Shown here: piece after piece, positions 1-12,189 of the stretch
Layout of the letters: each line of letters starts with the position of its first letter
Numbering within the stretch: the stretch's first letter is position 1
Origin: Didymodactylos carnosus
Lineage: Eukaryota; Rotifera; Eurotatoria; Philodinida; Philodinidae
Reading direction: 5' to 3'
Assembly: GCA_905250885.1 (NCBI GenBank)
Contig: CAJNOQ010001020.1
Span: forward strand, 1-37,188
DNA: 37,188 nt
Made by a program: the position numbers and the translations under genes
Notes under the pieces: generated by a model
What the model was told of the DNA's origin: nothing
What the model saw: the letters and a program-made list of their open reading frames with translations, nothing else
Database searches by the model: none

Positions 1-129
1 GTGTGTTCGATCCTAGCTTCGTGCAAGGATTGATTTTGTGTTTTGATAGTTTAAGTTTCAGAATGATATAATGGGAATTTATATTCTCGATTTCGTTCTG
101 GTTCAAGATTAAAGCTTAAACCAACAAAA

Positions 130-290
130 ATATTTACGGTCAAGTGATGAAACAGTTGATTGTAAATAAAGCGCTCCAAGATTTGACTCTCAATCGACAA
201 AAGAGATATTGGTCTGTCTGTAATTAGACACAATAGTTTTCGAAGCTTTCATATGAGTAGGATTAACAAAAGCTAATTTTCACTGATGAG
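130..290 (-). mobile_element. LINE (non-LTR retrotransposon) reverse-transcriptase fragment
   Basis: The minus strand encodes the start of a non-LTR reverse-transcriptase domain. It reads SNYR followed, one frame over, by PISLLS, then SQILERFIYNQLFHHL. This is the usual 'NYRPISLLS...KILERxIYNQL' block of LINE polymerases (jockey/CR1/RTE-like groups). The frame change falls inside the short repeat acagacagac, so the copy is dead. Similarity fades after about 30 residues; no endonuclease, no catalytic YxDD box and no poly(A) tail were found nearby. It is an old truncated scrap cut by the window edge or by later deletion. The clade cannot be assigned from so short a piece. Confidence 0.6.
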
Positions 291-689
291 GAAAGCATCG
301 AGTTTCTATTGAAAGGTGAAATATATGATAAAGTTGATGTGCAAACGGTGTTACATTCGTTTTTAAGAGAAACACTGGTATATCATCAGGGCCACAAGCG
401 ATATCGTCGCGTAAATTATTTATGTATGACCGTAGATATTTGTTGTGGTGAAGGCGAAACTAGGTTTAACGTAGAAATAGGTAAAAAGGTAGTTATAGGT
501 GCAGGCATTGGTTCAGAAACAGGTAAGGTAAGACGAAGAAATAATCCCCGAATAGATCTGCCTTTTCCTGTTCTGTTGAGGGCTATTTTTGTCCCGTTAA
601 TAATTGTTGCAGAGAGGTCAGTATTACCCTGTCTTATACGATTAACTGCTGCCCCAAAAATTAGCGGGTGATGTGAAACCTTGCTTCTC

Positions 690-1375
690 ACAAGCGTTCA
701 CTCAGTCGGCTTCCAGTCTTCGCAGAGCGCAGCTGGCATCTAGTTCTTTCTTTCTCTACAGTTTTGCTCAACTTTTCCATCCACTGTTCTCGGTTATTTC
801 TGATCGTACAGATTTGAGAAAAAGATGATTCGAAAGTAGAAGAGTCGTACACGACACAACTGAAGTTAGTTTTTGGATATTTGCTTTGGCTATTATATAA
901 TTAGTGCCACAAAATGAGTATGTTTTTCAGAAAACTCTATCGTTTCTCCTATCAGATAATTAAACGTCACGAGATATCCTTCGTAGTGAATACATACTAT
1001 AGTGCTTGATATGATGAAAGCTATAGCAGAATGTATGATAAGATAATGAATCAGCTGATACGATAATGTGAATAATATGCTGTAGAAGATAAACGTAGCT
1101 GAATACTTCCATGTAGTTGGCATTTATCGTCTGAAATGGATAAAATGCATCAAAATGTTTACTGCTAGAGGACTGCAGTGTTCTAACCGTATGGAAGGGA
1201 CTCAAACGGTGTCTAAAGTATTTCACTCAGTCGGCTTTACAATCTGCCCGCAGGGTAGTTGGCATCTAGTTGCTTTTCTTCAGAGCCTATGTATTCTTTC
1301 TTTCTTTACACTTTTGGTCGATTTGTCCACCCATCGTTCTCTTTCATTTGAAGCCGCAGAAGATTGGGAGAAAAA
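690..1375. repeat. Degenerate direct repeat pair (about 690-830 and 1216-1375)
   Basis: Two stretches share the blocks 'cactcagtcggctt', 'gcagctggcatctagtt' / 'tagttggcatctagtt', 'ctttctttctctaca' / 'ctttctttctttaca' and 'ccatccactgttctc' / 'ccacccatcgttctc' in the same order, about 520 bp apart. They are diverged copies of one sequence of about 140 bp. No reading frame is kept between them, so they are probably remnants of an interspersed repeat. Open frames overlapping this area do not resemble any protein I know. Confidence 0.5.
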
Positions 1376-1379
1376 CTAG

Positions 1380-2066
1380 TAGGTAGTGCTTATACTGAAT
1401 GGGGCATATCCGAATTTTTTTTTCTGATATCACTTTTAGCGGTCGTGTAACCGTTTTCGAGTGGTGTCTGATGTTTGGGACTTAGTCATTTTTCCAATAC
1501 GAGATAATTAGCATGTGACAAGTATCAGTTTGTGAACGGTGCAAGTTATTTGACTGAATCATATTTTATTTAAGCAAGAATGACATAATTAATTTCAAAG
1601 TAACGAATAATTACATCCTTGGCGTTTGGCTAATAACTTTAAATGCAGTGCTTTTTTTTGTAGAAAAAAACAATAATTTGTAAAAAAATACCTGAATTAT
1701 CTGACTACATAAAAATCATCAGAATGTGTGGAAATACGTCATAAAGTGAATAAAAATTACAGAAAAATATATAGATTATTCAAAAATAATGTAAAACATA
1801 ATATATTCATTTTCACTAGTGATGGATACAATGATGATGATGATGATATGTATCGGTATCTGACAGAAAAAGAATGAGAAATAAAATTAGAGAAAAAGGG
1901 AGTAAAAATTGTTTTATCCACAAAATAACAAAAGTTTAAATTCGGTCAGTTCTATTTCTTCTAATTTTTAATATGGATCAAGGAGAAATTGTTGTATGGT
2001 TTGATCGAACAAGGAATTCGTCCTAATAAGAATATTTTATTATGTTAATCATTCCAGTGGATTCAT
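1380..2066. other. Non-coding stretch downstream of the NDST gene, with a short (ATG)n microsatellite
   Basis: AT-rich sequence with no supportable gene. The only simple feature is a short ATG/GAT trinucleotide run at about 1831-1848. It includes the 3' flank of the minus-strand NDST gene, whose stop codon is at 2067-2069. Confidence 0.6.
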
Positions 2067-5000
2067 CTATTGTTTAACTAACAGCCACGTTGGAATTGTG
2101 TAGTTATATCGACGAAGTAAATGAATTAAATTTTTGTTTGAACGATAATAATAGTTGTCAAGCCATTTTCTCACATTGTTCCCCATCGATGGATATGAAC
2201 GTCCTTTGTTTGGACCCAGACATTTTAATCGATCATCCAATGTTTTTGGACAAAAAAACTGTTTTTTTTTGCTATAACTTGAATAAAAAAAAATATTGTC
2301 TAGATGAAATTATCAAATAGATGAAAATAATCTTACCCAACCATTGATGATGAGTTTACTATGATCGAAAGGTTTAAAAAGTTCTTTTGTATATCATCAA
2401 TAATTGGCTGAGGATTCTCTCGAAATGCCTCTCCATCGACAATATAAATCTAAATTAAGTAATTGATAGACTGGATGTTACAACACTAAAGATAGGCACC
2501 TGTTTTGGAGTGAAATATGTCAACCAACTGTTTAGATGTACGTCATAATGTCCAGGATTTAAACAACGTTTTTTTAATTGATCAACTTTATTGCTTTGTA
2601 ATAAATTATCAAAGGTGATTTTTTGCTGATTTCGAGCTACTTCATGCTAGAAAAAAACAATGTAAAAGTAGCTCGAATCTATGGCAAAATATATCAACTT
2701 GCTTGATACCACGAATAAGAACGTTTGGTTGGATCAGTTAACAATATGATTAATTTAATATTAGGTAATAAGGCATGAATACGTTGAATTGATACTGGAG
2801 AATCAAAATATGTGGCAGATTTTTCAAAATTCATCGATTCTGGACTCATTTTATCATCAAATCGACTCAGATACCTTATTAATGATAGAAAGGCATTAAT
2901 AGTAAATATTAATTCAGTTAGTCACTTACCAGTCAATGCCTCTCATATACAGCGTTTGATTACTAAAAAATTGTACCTCTTCAAATGTTGTGAGTGATGC
3001 CTTGGTTGAACGCAAACTTGGATGACGCAAAAGCATTGCGTGTAAAGCAGTCGACCCTTTTATAAAAAAAAGCAGAAAAATAGTATAACACATTCGGTTA
3101 AATAAATATGTGTCAGATAAAAACAAACCGGTTTTTTGAGGACCGACAATAATAAATTTTGGAAATATGTTACATGCTGTACGTTCATGTGACCATAACT
3201 TCAATAATATATTGTCATCGCATGGATTCTTAAACAGAATTTTAGTGAAGGAAATACTTTAAAGTTTAACCGGATGAACAAAGCAGTATCTGCAATATTC
3301 ATCACACTTTTTCACATATGAAAATTGCGTGAAGATGCAACTCACGGTGAAAACAGGTTCACGATCATTTGGATAATATTGACTGAAATACTTTTGAGCT
3401 AATTCGTTCGATGTTACTGATTGTAAACGTATATTTGTCCAATTTGAAATATGATAAATAAGTTTAGAGAATAAATAATTTGCTAAACGATCGTAACCAT
3501 AATTCATCTGGTGAGTCATAAAGATAGAAATCTTAATTCAAAAACAAAAAAATATGTATAAAATTTTTTTTCCCAGAAAGATAATGTACGTATACCGGTT
3601 TTGTTAACATTGCTCTAAATAACTGCCCACCCATTAGATTTCGTTCTAAACGATGACTCCCATTAGGATATTGATCGTAGAATAGTGTGTTTGTAAACAA
3701 GCCACATGTTTGTCTTGGAAGAACCTACAATTTTTCAATAGATGATACTAAAGTGGTTAAATCATATTTCCTCTCTCATACTTGAATTCCTTGATAAATG
3801 AAACCTCGATGCTGCTGTGACGGATAATGATAGGGATAGTTTTCTGTACTTGTTACATTCCATCCATAAATATTTTTCCATACATCGTAGACTATCGGAT
3901 TTATGGGGTAAATTCCACTATGATGTGGACCAATTGTATACGAAGGATCGAGAGGAAGACGATATTTCTAAAACATTGTCACTATTAAACATTTTTATGA
4001 ATTATGTAAACCAAAATAGCGACATACACGTGAAAATTCAACGTTTCTCTCGGTTGAATCAATTAGTTGACGTTTATCAATAATTTTATTCAATTTTAAA
4101 TGTTTCCAAGTATGATGAAACCATACAAATTCATTTTTGTACTCTAAATAACTCACATATTTGTATTATTAAAACTAACCAATCTATTTACCTATCAATA
4201 AACGATCAGCATCATTCTCTTCTTTAGTGCCACGTTGAAAATACCATCCGCAATAACCAAGTCGAAACTGGAAGTTGTTGATATATTTTTGGATAAATTT
4301 CTGTGATTGAACTAATGCCTATGAATAAACGACAAGACGTACAATAGGAGTTATCTGTTTAATGATTGCTATTTTTACAAACAATGACTAAAATAAAGTA
4401 TAGTCCGATAACTAATAGTATGTTAGTAATATTTTTCTCTTCTAAATGCTTAAAACTGATACAGTCAGATTAAAGCGCAGTACTCATACTTGTTTTTCTC
4501 AGCGTATTTATGTTGTGAAAATCTGCCCACTTTTTTTGTATCATACTTCAATATCACTTGATTTTAGTCTTGATCCAACTGAGCCAAGAAAAATATCATC
4601 AATGTCGATCTGTATATATCGATTTAAACCATGATTATATCTATTATATGATAAATAATTGAGTACATCAATAATAATAGGCCAGTAAAACCAATAATGA
4701 TCTAGACAATCAGATATAAAGACTTCACTTCCATTAATCATAAGTAAAATAATGTTTTTATTTGTTATTTTTTCCTTCACATATAGAATGCCATTTTTAT
4801 TGTTTAATTTATCTTTAACATCAAGTCCAATACACATAGAATCAGATAGTTTCTTCGTATGAAAATAAGGTAATATTGTATTGAAACGCAATATTTTAAT
4901 AAGATTGATTTTATCATCAATTAAAAACGGACTTCTAACATTGATTGTTGACGGTATAGACTGTTGTTGATAGAGTAAAGTTGAATATGAAACATTATAT

Positions 5001-5479
5001 AATTGCATTTGTTTCATTTTGATTAAATAACATTCACTACATGATTTCAATGATTTTTTATTTAAGTAATATAATAAACCAATATGCTTTTCCTTACAAA
5101 ATTGTTTGAGATGGGTGTTAGTATATGTCTCAGGTGAATGCTCAACAATAATCAACAATGGAACAAAGTCGAACACCATATTATGTGTATAATTCATATG
5201 ATGATAGGATAGACGTAATTCTATGATAAATAACATGAGACGTTGAATCGATGAGGAAGGTGGCCATAAAGAAGAAATAATTATGATGATCATTTTACGA
5301 TTATGTTCAATGGAGTAGCTGGAAATAGATGTTTTATTTTCTATAAATTTAGTTTTTGTCACATGAAATAAGAAGAAAAAAAAGAAAATAACTGTTAATA
5401 AAATTATCAATATCAAATAACATTTGATTTTTACGAGATATGAATGAATCTTCATTGTTACATATTCATAAAATTTCAT
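2067..5479 (-). CDS. NDST: Heparan sulfate N-deacetylase/N-sulfotransferase (NDST family), 12 exons
   Basis: Bifunctional type II Golgi enzyme that removes N-acetyl groups from GlcNAc of heparan sulfate and transfers sulfate from PAPS to the freed amine. Exons from the 5' end: 5479-4547, 4318-4192, 4143-4028, 3967-3782, 3724-3596, 3531-3346, 3228-3129, 3056-2930, 2874-2703, 2646-2500, 2449-2337, 2271-2067. All phases agree, giving 846 aa (vertebrate NDSTs are about 880). A cytoplasmic tail and a signal anchor (residues about 18-40, rich in I/L/F) are followed by the deacetylase region. Family blocks include RYIQIDIDDIFLG (about 287-299), GPHHSGIYP, and RQTCGLFTNTLFYDQYPNG. The sulfotransferase part starts with the PAPS loop FIIVGPQKTGSTAL; K591 matches the catalytic lysine of NDST1. 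It ends with CLGPNKGRSYPSM and a PTWL tail. Most introns are 45-75 bp; intron 1 is 228 bp. Intron 9 begins with GC (GCAAGT). The gene looks intact. Borders of exon 12 are the least certain. Confidence 0.95.
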
Positions 5480-6091
5480 TCATTCTCAATAATTTGTATC
5501 TAAAAATCGAAATCAAACTTTGGTTTAAAAATGATTACATCATCATAAGCTTTTAGCGATTAGAATCTTCATTCTAACTAAATTGTACGTTGATGATAAC
5601 ACTGTGACATGCTATCATGATAATGATGTTCCGTTTGATATTCGTCGATCCCAAAATCGTGTCATACCTATTTTTACGCAAAGCTGTACTTAAAGCAGCT
5701 GTTTTCCACATTCGCACACCTCTCTTTTTCCTTCCTTTCTTGAGATTGACTTTTTTCCTGTATATATATTAGAAGTTGAAAACGAAGCAAATTTATCATG
5801 CACATAGAATGGTTTTAAAAAAATGAAACCAAGAAACACCAAATAATTCAGAAATAAACAAACGAAAGAAAAACATGTTTTTATTCTACTTCCTAGAATG
5901 TTTTTTCATACAAAAATCTGAACAATAGAAAAAAGAAAAAGATATTTATTCCATCTTTACACAACAAACAATAAATGTGAAATACATATATCTTTTTCTT
6001 ATACACGTAAATCAATCAACGAGTTTATATCATTCTCGATTAAAAATATGCTAACATTCTTTTTTTTTGTTATTTTAAATAACATTCAGTA
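5480..6091. other. NDST upstream region, no gene seen
   Basis: Very AT-rich, with several A and T runs. It must hold the NDST promoter, but I see no distinctive core element or conserved site. No reading frame of interest on either strand. Confidence 0.5.
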
Positions 6092-7716
6092 CTAAATATC
6101 AGAATTGGATGGATAAATCATATGAGGAACTTTTCTAACAAATTCATCATAAATATCGCCTAATATTCGAAATAATTGATCGTCCTACTGCCAAAAACGT
6201 TGTTTAATTTCGACACCTGAATGAATTTGTGGATAATAATGCAATCGATAAAACAAATGCGTTCTACTTCGAATCTATTTGAATTTCATAAATTGGGTAA
6301 TTGCTTCTTCAGCATCGGTATAAAAATGTTTTATTACCTCCTAAAACAGTCAGATAAACTTGGAAATTACCTTCGAATTTCTCCTGCAAACAAAGTCTAC
6401 CCTTACAATAGCGAAAAGCATGATTTTTTTAATAAACAATGGCGACCGCTGAACAAAATTTTGAAAGTAAGGGAAAGATAATATCCATCCAACCATTCTT
6501 GAATCTCATAACTACACATTTTACGCAAAGGGCAGAAGCAATTTTGCGATCCGAAAAGGTCTGACACGTTGAAGTTACGCAAAAATCGAATCTATATCTC
6601 ACAAAAGCAGAGACGCTTGTGTTAGGAAGCATGAGTATTCATTATGCAAGTAGAATGAATACTCCTGCAGGTTTTTGCAGTTTTGCTCCTAAATGGTTAA
6701 AAACTCCAAGATTACGTTCCATTTAGAAGTTCCTTCGTTCTGGCTGGTACTGCTAGAATATGAGTCGGAAGAGAGAGGATGTTCGCCGAGTGAAATTCCA
6801 CATTTGAACTTACGACTGTGAAGGCGATCCTTAGATCTAGCACTTGGATCTCACATTCTTTCCGTTCCTAATCAGCCGCGTAGTCGATGTATCCAGAAAT
6901 AAACCTGAACTAGGAGAATAACAATAGAACTATTTAAAAAGTCGCCAAACATACCTGCGAAGCCCAAATATTTCATAAAAAATGTTTCATTTTGTTTTTT
7001 TGTATTTGGAAATAAGCCCTTATCTGAGCAATATGGTCTTTATTTTGCTGTGCAGTTTCTTGTTTTGTACATCCCACGAGTCACTGTTACTGTTAGAAGT
7101 CTTTCGTTTACTGATCCATATTATATCGCTATCGGAACGAATTATCTAAAAGAGACATTATTTCTAAACTTTTTCTAAAGGAAATGTTCAAATAACATAC
7201 CATGCGAATCGGAACTGCCTAATGCAACTATATTTCAAATTTCTAAATGAGTTTTCTTTGCTTTTCTTCAATCACTAGTTCAGCAATTTCACGAAATTTT
7301 TTGTTTGAATTTAGACCATACATGACATTATTATCTGGTACATGACTTGGTCTAGACAGTCATGAATGGCTATGAATGTTGTTGATTAGTCGTGGTAACA
7401 ACGTAGCAATACGTCTCTCCAAAAATAGAAAATCTTCGGGATTATCGAGTATGTGGAGTAGAAAAAAGCACTTTTCCGTGACTCGGTACGAATTTTGTTT
7501 TCCTGTCGGTAATATGATTAGCCGTGTATCAAACTGATCCAACATATTGTCATTTATTTCAAACTGAAAAATGCAAAACAACTGATGTTTCCGAGTAAGA
7601 AAAGTGGTTATTGATGTATTACTCGCATTGATAATTTCATAAGCTTGTCGTTTGACCAGTCTCATCCAGAAAGGAAAATGCTCGTACAAAGTTTCTGGAT
7701 GCAAGAAGGCATACAT
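6092..7716 (-). pseudogene. Unrecognised multi-exon protein gene, probably decayed
   Basis: Several minus-strand stretches look like protein-coding sequence but I cannot name the family. The first, 7716-7360, starts MYAFLHPETLYEHFPF and runs 118 codons. The same frame continues past a stop into 'RPSHVPDNNVMYG' and 'KKFREIAELVIEEKQRK'. An AG-preceded exon near 7150-7030 reads IIRSDSDIIWISKRK. A C-terminal-looking stretch ending at 6092 contains HLFYRLHYYPQIHSG and LFRILGDIYDEF. About five in-frame stops interrupt these stretches, mostly TAG. Short exons and introns resemble those of neighbouring intact genes, so this looks like a former host gene between NDST and AMSH on the same strand, rather than a transposon. 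It may be two unrelated remnants. Sequence at about 6430-7000 between them shows nothing recognisable and may be an insertion. Confidence 0.35.
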
Positions 7717-8065
7717 GGATATACGTATACTAGACTGTTTGTTTAGAAATCAGCGGTAAAAGGAAAGAACGAAGAACAACAAAACAACAGCCTTTCAACG
7801 TGCTTCATAAATTCAATAAACAACACCACCACATTCAAGGTTAAACATGAGGAAAAAAAAAAAAAATTTTCAAAATTTACTTGAACGTGGTGATCCACAG
7901 ACTAACTGTTTTTTTTCGCACAAAAAAAGTAAAAATGAACAAGAAGTACCAAAACCAAATTAATGATTCTGCCAGCATTAAGTGTCAAATACATCATGTC
8001 AAAAAGATTAATTACCCTAGCTGAACAGAAAATTTTCTTTGCCATGTATGTAATAATTCTTTCTT

Positions 8066-8471
8066 TCATTCTTTCTTCACAACAAATCTGTTGCGAAGCA
8101 TTAGTATGTGTAATAATATTAAAGCATAATGCACAAATAGATTTTCTTTTCTGTACTGCACAAGAAAAGCTGAAACAAAATTTTCATTATGCATTTTATG
8201 AAGTGTTTTTGATTTCCTTGTCTTAGATCAATAACAAGTAAACAACAAGGTTCTTATTTAAATTAAAATATATCTCTTTGAGAGAAATAAACAAAAACAG
8301 AAAAATACCCTCAGCACTGGTTTGTAAACGAGAAATACAATAATAACGATATCCTAGAAAGTACGGTGTAGAGCAAAAAGAACCAACGGAAGAAATTCCG
8401 TTCGAAGATCGAGAACCTCTTCGACTAACTTTTCTAGCAAAAGTTTCAGTACTACAGTGTATCTGTCTCAC
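8066..8471 (-). CDS. Possible small two-exon ORF of unknown function
   Basis: An ATG at 8471 opens a frame with a Ser/Arg-rich stretch (KVSRRGSRSSNGISS) and SRLQTSAE, up to a GT at 8308-8307. A matching-phase exon after TTTCAG (from 8169) gives AFLVQYRKENLFVHYALILL and a stop at 8066, about 88 aa in all. No family is recognised. The composition of the first exon is more protein-like than the surrounding DNA, but the second exon could equally be chance. It lies 308 bp downstream of the AMSH stop, on the same strand, and could be a 5' exon of the unrecognised sequence at 6092-7716. Low certainty. Confidence 0.2.
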
Positions 8472-8778
8472 CCAAAATATTTACTTCTAAAACCTTTCAC
8501 GAACCGAATCTGGTACTCTCCCTCTCTACAAACGCAAGGAAAAGCTCAGAAGCTCTCCAAAAATCCCACTAGGAGTAAAGCAGGAAAGGGGGACCAGATT
8601 CCCTAAACTGGTCAGCTTATTTATATCCAAAGCAGAGTTATGAGAGACCATCAAGAGATAAATTGAATATACAAAAATAATTATAAAAAAAACTTTGACT
8701 TGAAAAAGAAAAACAGCATAATGTTTCAGCTTATCACGTAAAGTATCATTCTCATTAAAAAGAAGTTCAATTTTGAAA

Positions 8779-10839
8779 TCAGTTTCGCAAATCAATAATC
8801 TTGCACTGAATATTTGAATCATAAGATGTGTGAGAGGATGACTAAAAAACAAAACAGTAGTCACAAACGGAGTAGTCTCGTTTTAAATATTTATCTAACC
8901 TGATACAATGGTGGAATGTTCACATGCTCGTGAAATCCGGTCTTATTGCACGTTGATATGACCGGAATGCCACGATCGTTTGTCAGTGAAAATACACCAG
9001 TTCTAAAACAAAAGTTGAACAAATTAAGCTATTTCCAAAAACGAAAGTAATCCTCTTGACAGTTGCTTCGCTCTATTAAAAACATAAGGCTTATTTCCAA
9101 TGGCAGTTTGTGCTCAAATCAAGATTTATAATTAGTTTTCTATGTTCAAAGAGAATAAGTAGGCTCAACAGTAGAGAGCTACTTACTCATCGAATTTTGG
9201 ACTTATGACAATGGCTATTGCTTCTGATAATAACATTTGATATGGTAAATGAGTGTGCAAATCGACACTTGATAGAAACGCTGTTTGTGTGGGATGTGTC
9301 TATATAAAAGAACAACATGTTTTACTGCTGCTAAAGTTGATCTCGTACTTACATGAATCCATCCTAATGTAATTAAATCATTGCCCGTGATATATTCAAT
9401 CATTTCTTCTTCTTTTTCAGTATCACATGAGTCTGTAATAATAAAAGATCAAGATATAAAGCGATAATAAGTAACTTGCCTGCTAATCCTACCCGGTCCC
9501 CCATTCTGTTTTGGAACAACAATATGGGTAATAACATATCGATCATCTTTCTATAAATAAAACGACCTACTTTATTCTTCGTTTCATGTTATAAATACTT
9601 ACCTTTGATCCCGCCAGAATTCCACATGTTTCAATACTTCGTATGGTATTTCGTTGTGCAACATCCAAAAATATTTTGGTTATATCTAAAATAATCAATT
9701 AAAAACACCGATTATAAAACGAGTATTACTTTTAAATAAATGTACACGTATAAATGTTTTAAATAAATATGATTCTTACCTGATGGTATCATAACACGAC
9801 GACAGGAAGTCAAATTGGAATAATTTGCAGAGAAATTTGGTTTTGTTGCACGATCAATTGTTGGCCTGAAAATAAACGAAACAAAGGGGATAATATTTCA
9901 AATAGAGATTTAAAAAAACTCACTTCCTACTCAGATCTTGTTTAATCTGAGATTGAGCACTATCCGTGGCCGGCACAATAGGCGCATTTTCTACTTTTAA
10001 TCCCGGTTGGGAGTAAACATAATTCGCTTTAATTTTTTGAAATTCAAGTTCATTTTCATTATGCATGCTGAAATATCAGAAACAACAATAATTTAATGCT
10101 TACAAGAAATTAAGACGTGTGTTACTCTTTCGATTTTGTGGTGGCAGTAGTTTCGCTATAAGTAGAAGATTCTTGTCGTTTGATTTCTTCCTAAAATGAT
10201 GTTTTTACGTTAATACTGAAATTTAATAGTCTAAGAATATAGATAAACCTCTGAACGACTAATATTCTGTTCATATTTTTGTCTAACTTTTTGTTTAAGT
10301 TCTTCAGCACGCAGAAATGCCGTTTTGATTAACTATGAAATAAAAAACAAATTCAGCAGTATAATAGACGATTATTCAAGATTAAGCATACCTCATTAGC
10401 ACGTGCTTTTTCTACACCTGATACCAAAAGATAATCTGGATGATGTTTTTTCAATTCTTCAACATGCAGACTAAAAAAATGAAAATGTTGGATAATTTAT
10501 TGGATTTCAGACGAACTTAAACAACATACATGATGTATCGTGAATATAATATGAAACTTTCTTCCAATCGACCTAAAGCCAAAACATTCTTAGTTCCCTG
10601 CAAGAATTCTTTACGGTAAAATCTTCAAAGCGCTCACCATCTTTATAGTGGACTTCAGCTTGATCTAATAAATATTGTGATGATTTATAATACCAATCAA
10701 TTGGTGTTTGCGGCTTAACTGGAATATGACACATAGTCTCTAATAATTTTTGCACTTTTTCACGTGCTTTCATTTTAACATCTTCTGTTATAACTGACAT
10801 ACTGAGGTTTTTATAAAAGTCTGAAGTAGAATCGTACAC
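8779..10839 (-). CDS. STAMBP: AMSH/STAMBP-type JAMM deubiquitinase, 13 exons
   Basis: Zinc metalloprotease that cleaves K63-linked ubiquitin chains on endosomal cargo, working with STAM/ESCRT-0 and ESCRT-III. Exons: 10839-10638, 10572-10530, 10470-10392, 10332-10249, 10190-10126, 10067-9924, 9865-9780, 9685-9603, 9550-9493, 9432-9353, 9299-9187, 9002-8900, 8841-8779. All phases agree; 400 aa (human 424). The N-terminal USP8-dimer/MIT-like helical region (about 1-150) contains [14 protein letters not shown] and [25 protein letters not shown]3-binding motif follows, PTIDRATKP (about 206-214, family pattern PX[V/I]DRXXKP). The MPN+ domain has E253 in [10 protein letters not shown], and H308/H310/S318/D321 in [16 protein letters not shown]. 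The family's second zinc site is kept (H of DLHTH, C in STC, H-x-H in GFHEH). It ends in IIDLRN, matching the usual ITDLR end. An in-frame ATG at 10800 is an alternative start. The gene looks fully functional. Confidence 0.95.
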
Positions 10840-11099
10840 GCAAGTGCATTTAGTTGTTTTACTTAAGAAACATTAAGGAATTCACATTACATGCAGGAAT
10901 GTCCAAGTGATGATGATATCCGATGATATCCCGGTGATATACGCCCTACTCATTGACAGATTATATATCACTATTTATATTTGCAGCACTTTTTAGAAAA
11001 CATCGAACATCCTTCTCACGAAGTCGCGATAGACGAAACAAGGGAAACATGGCTGATTTATAGCTTTGATCCAGTTTAATTATTACGGGTCTATAGACT
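10840..11099. other. AMSH 5' flank
   Basis: Short AT-rich stretch upstream of the AMSH start. No conserved promoter element can be named with confidence. Confidence 0.4.
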
Positions 11100-11324
11100 A
11101 ATGTTAAAAAGAAAAATATTAAACGACTAATATTAAAAATCAATTTAATATTAACATCACCGCCAGGTTTAATATTTATTTTTTTTAAAAATACAGTTAA
11201 CTATGTTTCTATTTTACAACAAGAAAAAGATTTATTAGTCCAGATAGGAAAGTATTTAAATAAGGCACAAAAATATTAACTTGATTTCTAATATTAGTCG
11301 TTTAATATTTTTCTTTTTAACATT
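11100..11324. mobile_element. Short MITE with 44-bp terminal inverted repeats
   Basis: The 44 bases from 11100 (aatgttaaaaagaaaaatat...) recur inverted at 11281-11324 with a single mismatch. The loop between is about 137 bp and non-coding. The arms contain TTAAACGACTAATATTA. The near-identity of the arms suggests recent activity. Flanks are too AT-rich to define a target duplication, so the superfamily is not assigned. Confidence 0.75.
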
Positions 11325-12189
11325 TTTTCGGTATACCAATTGTTACATCCTATGAAATCGCTATTTAAGCCGTCACTTAGTAATAAATATACCTTTTCTT
11401 TATCAACACATGCACTTCAACTCGATCGTTGATACTGATTTATGGCGCGAAAATTTACTTTTCAGAATATATTATTTGATTACCGACAAGTCACCCTTTT
11501 TCTTCCTCTTCACGAACACCCTTTTTACAGGCACTTTAGCGATTTTGTGTCCGGCTATATGTACCATACTCCGACTTGCCCCAGATTGAACTGAATTCAA
11601 ACTCTCACCCATATTATATGAAAGTAACAAATCTTCTTTTTCACACTAAATAGATGATCAGATTTTGAAATTTTAGTCGTTATACCATAGACCTGACGGA
11701 CATCTTCACACCCGTTCTTGTGTGATGTTGAATGAACGTTAAAAATAGAACTTATGATGCATCTCTAAAAACATACGAGTAAATTTTAAACTTATATTCG
11801 AGTTTTACAAAAACATCGATTTTATCGCCTTAAAATCGAACAAAGATCCAAACACACCGTTAGAAAGAACAGAAAAATCTGTGTAATGCAGCTCTAATAG
11901 ATGAATTCTACCTTAAATAAAATGTATCGTTTTTTTGTTTCATCGACAGAGTTTATAATACCACTCAGCCACGCCATCTATTAAATTCCACACAGCAATC
12001 AGCTAACAAACTAACTGTTTTCTAATTTTATTCAGGAAATCAAACTAAGCACTAAATTCTGTACAAAATAAGTTATTTCATGACTTTCTACAATAACCGA
12101 CGGACTTGTTATACATCAATCTTTGTGACTTGATATCCCGTGTCTTGCAGAAATTGAACGTCTGCATATGTTCTTTAAAGATTTTGCTT

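Noticed and set aside
309-691. Overlapping open frames on both strands, 90-120 codons
   Set aside because: Neither resembles a known protein; both lie in repeat-derived DNA next to a LINE scrap.
7963-8226. Plus-strand frame of 87 codons with hydrophobic segments
   Set aside because: No family resemblance; the minus strand offers a slightly better, though weak, spliced alternative.
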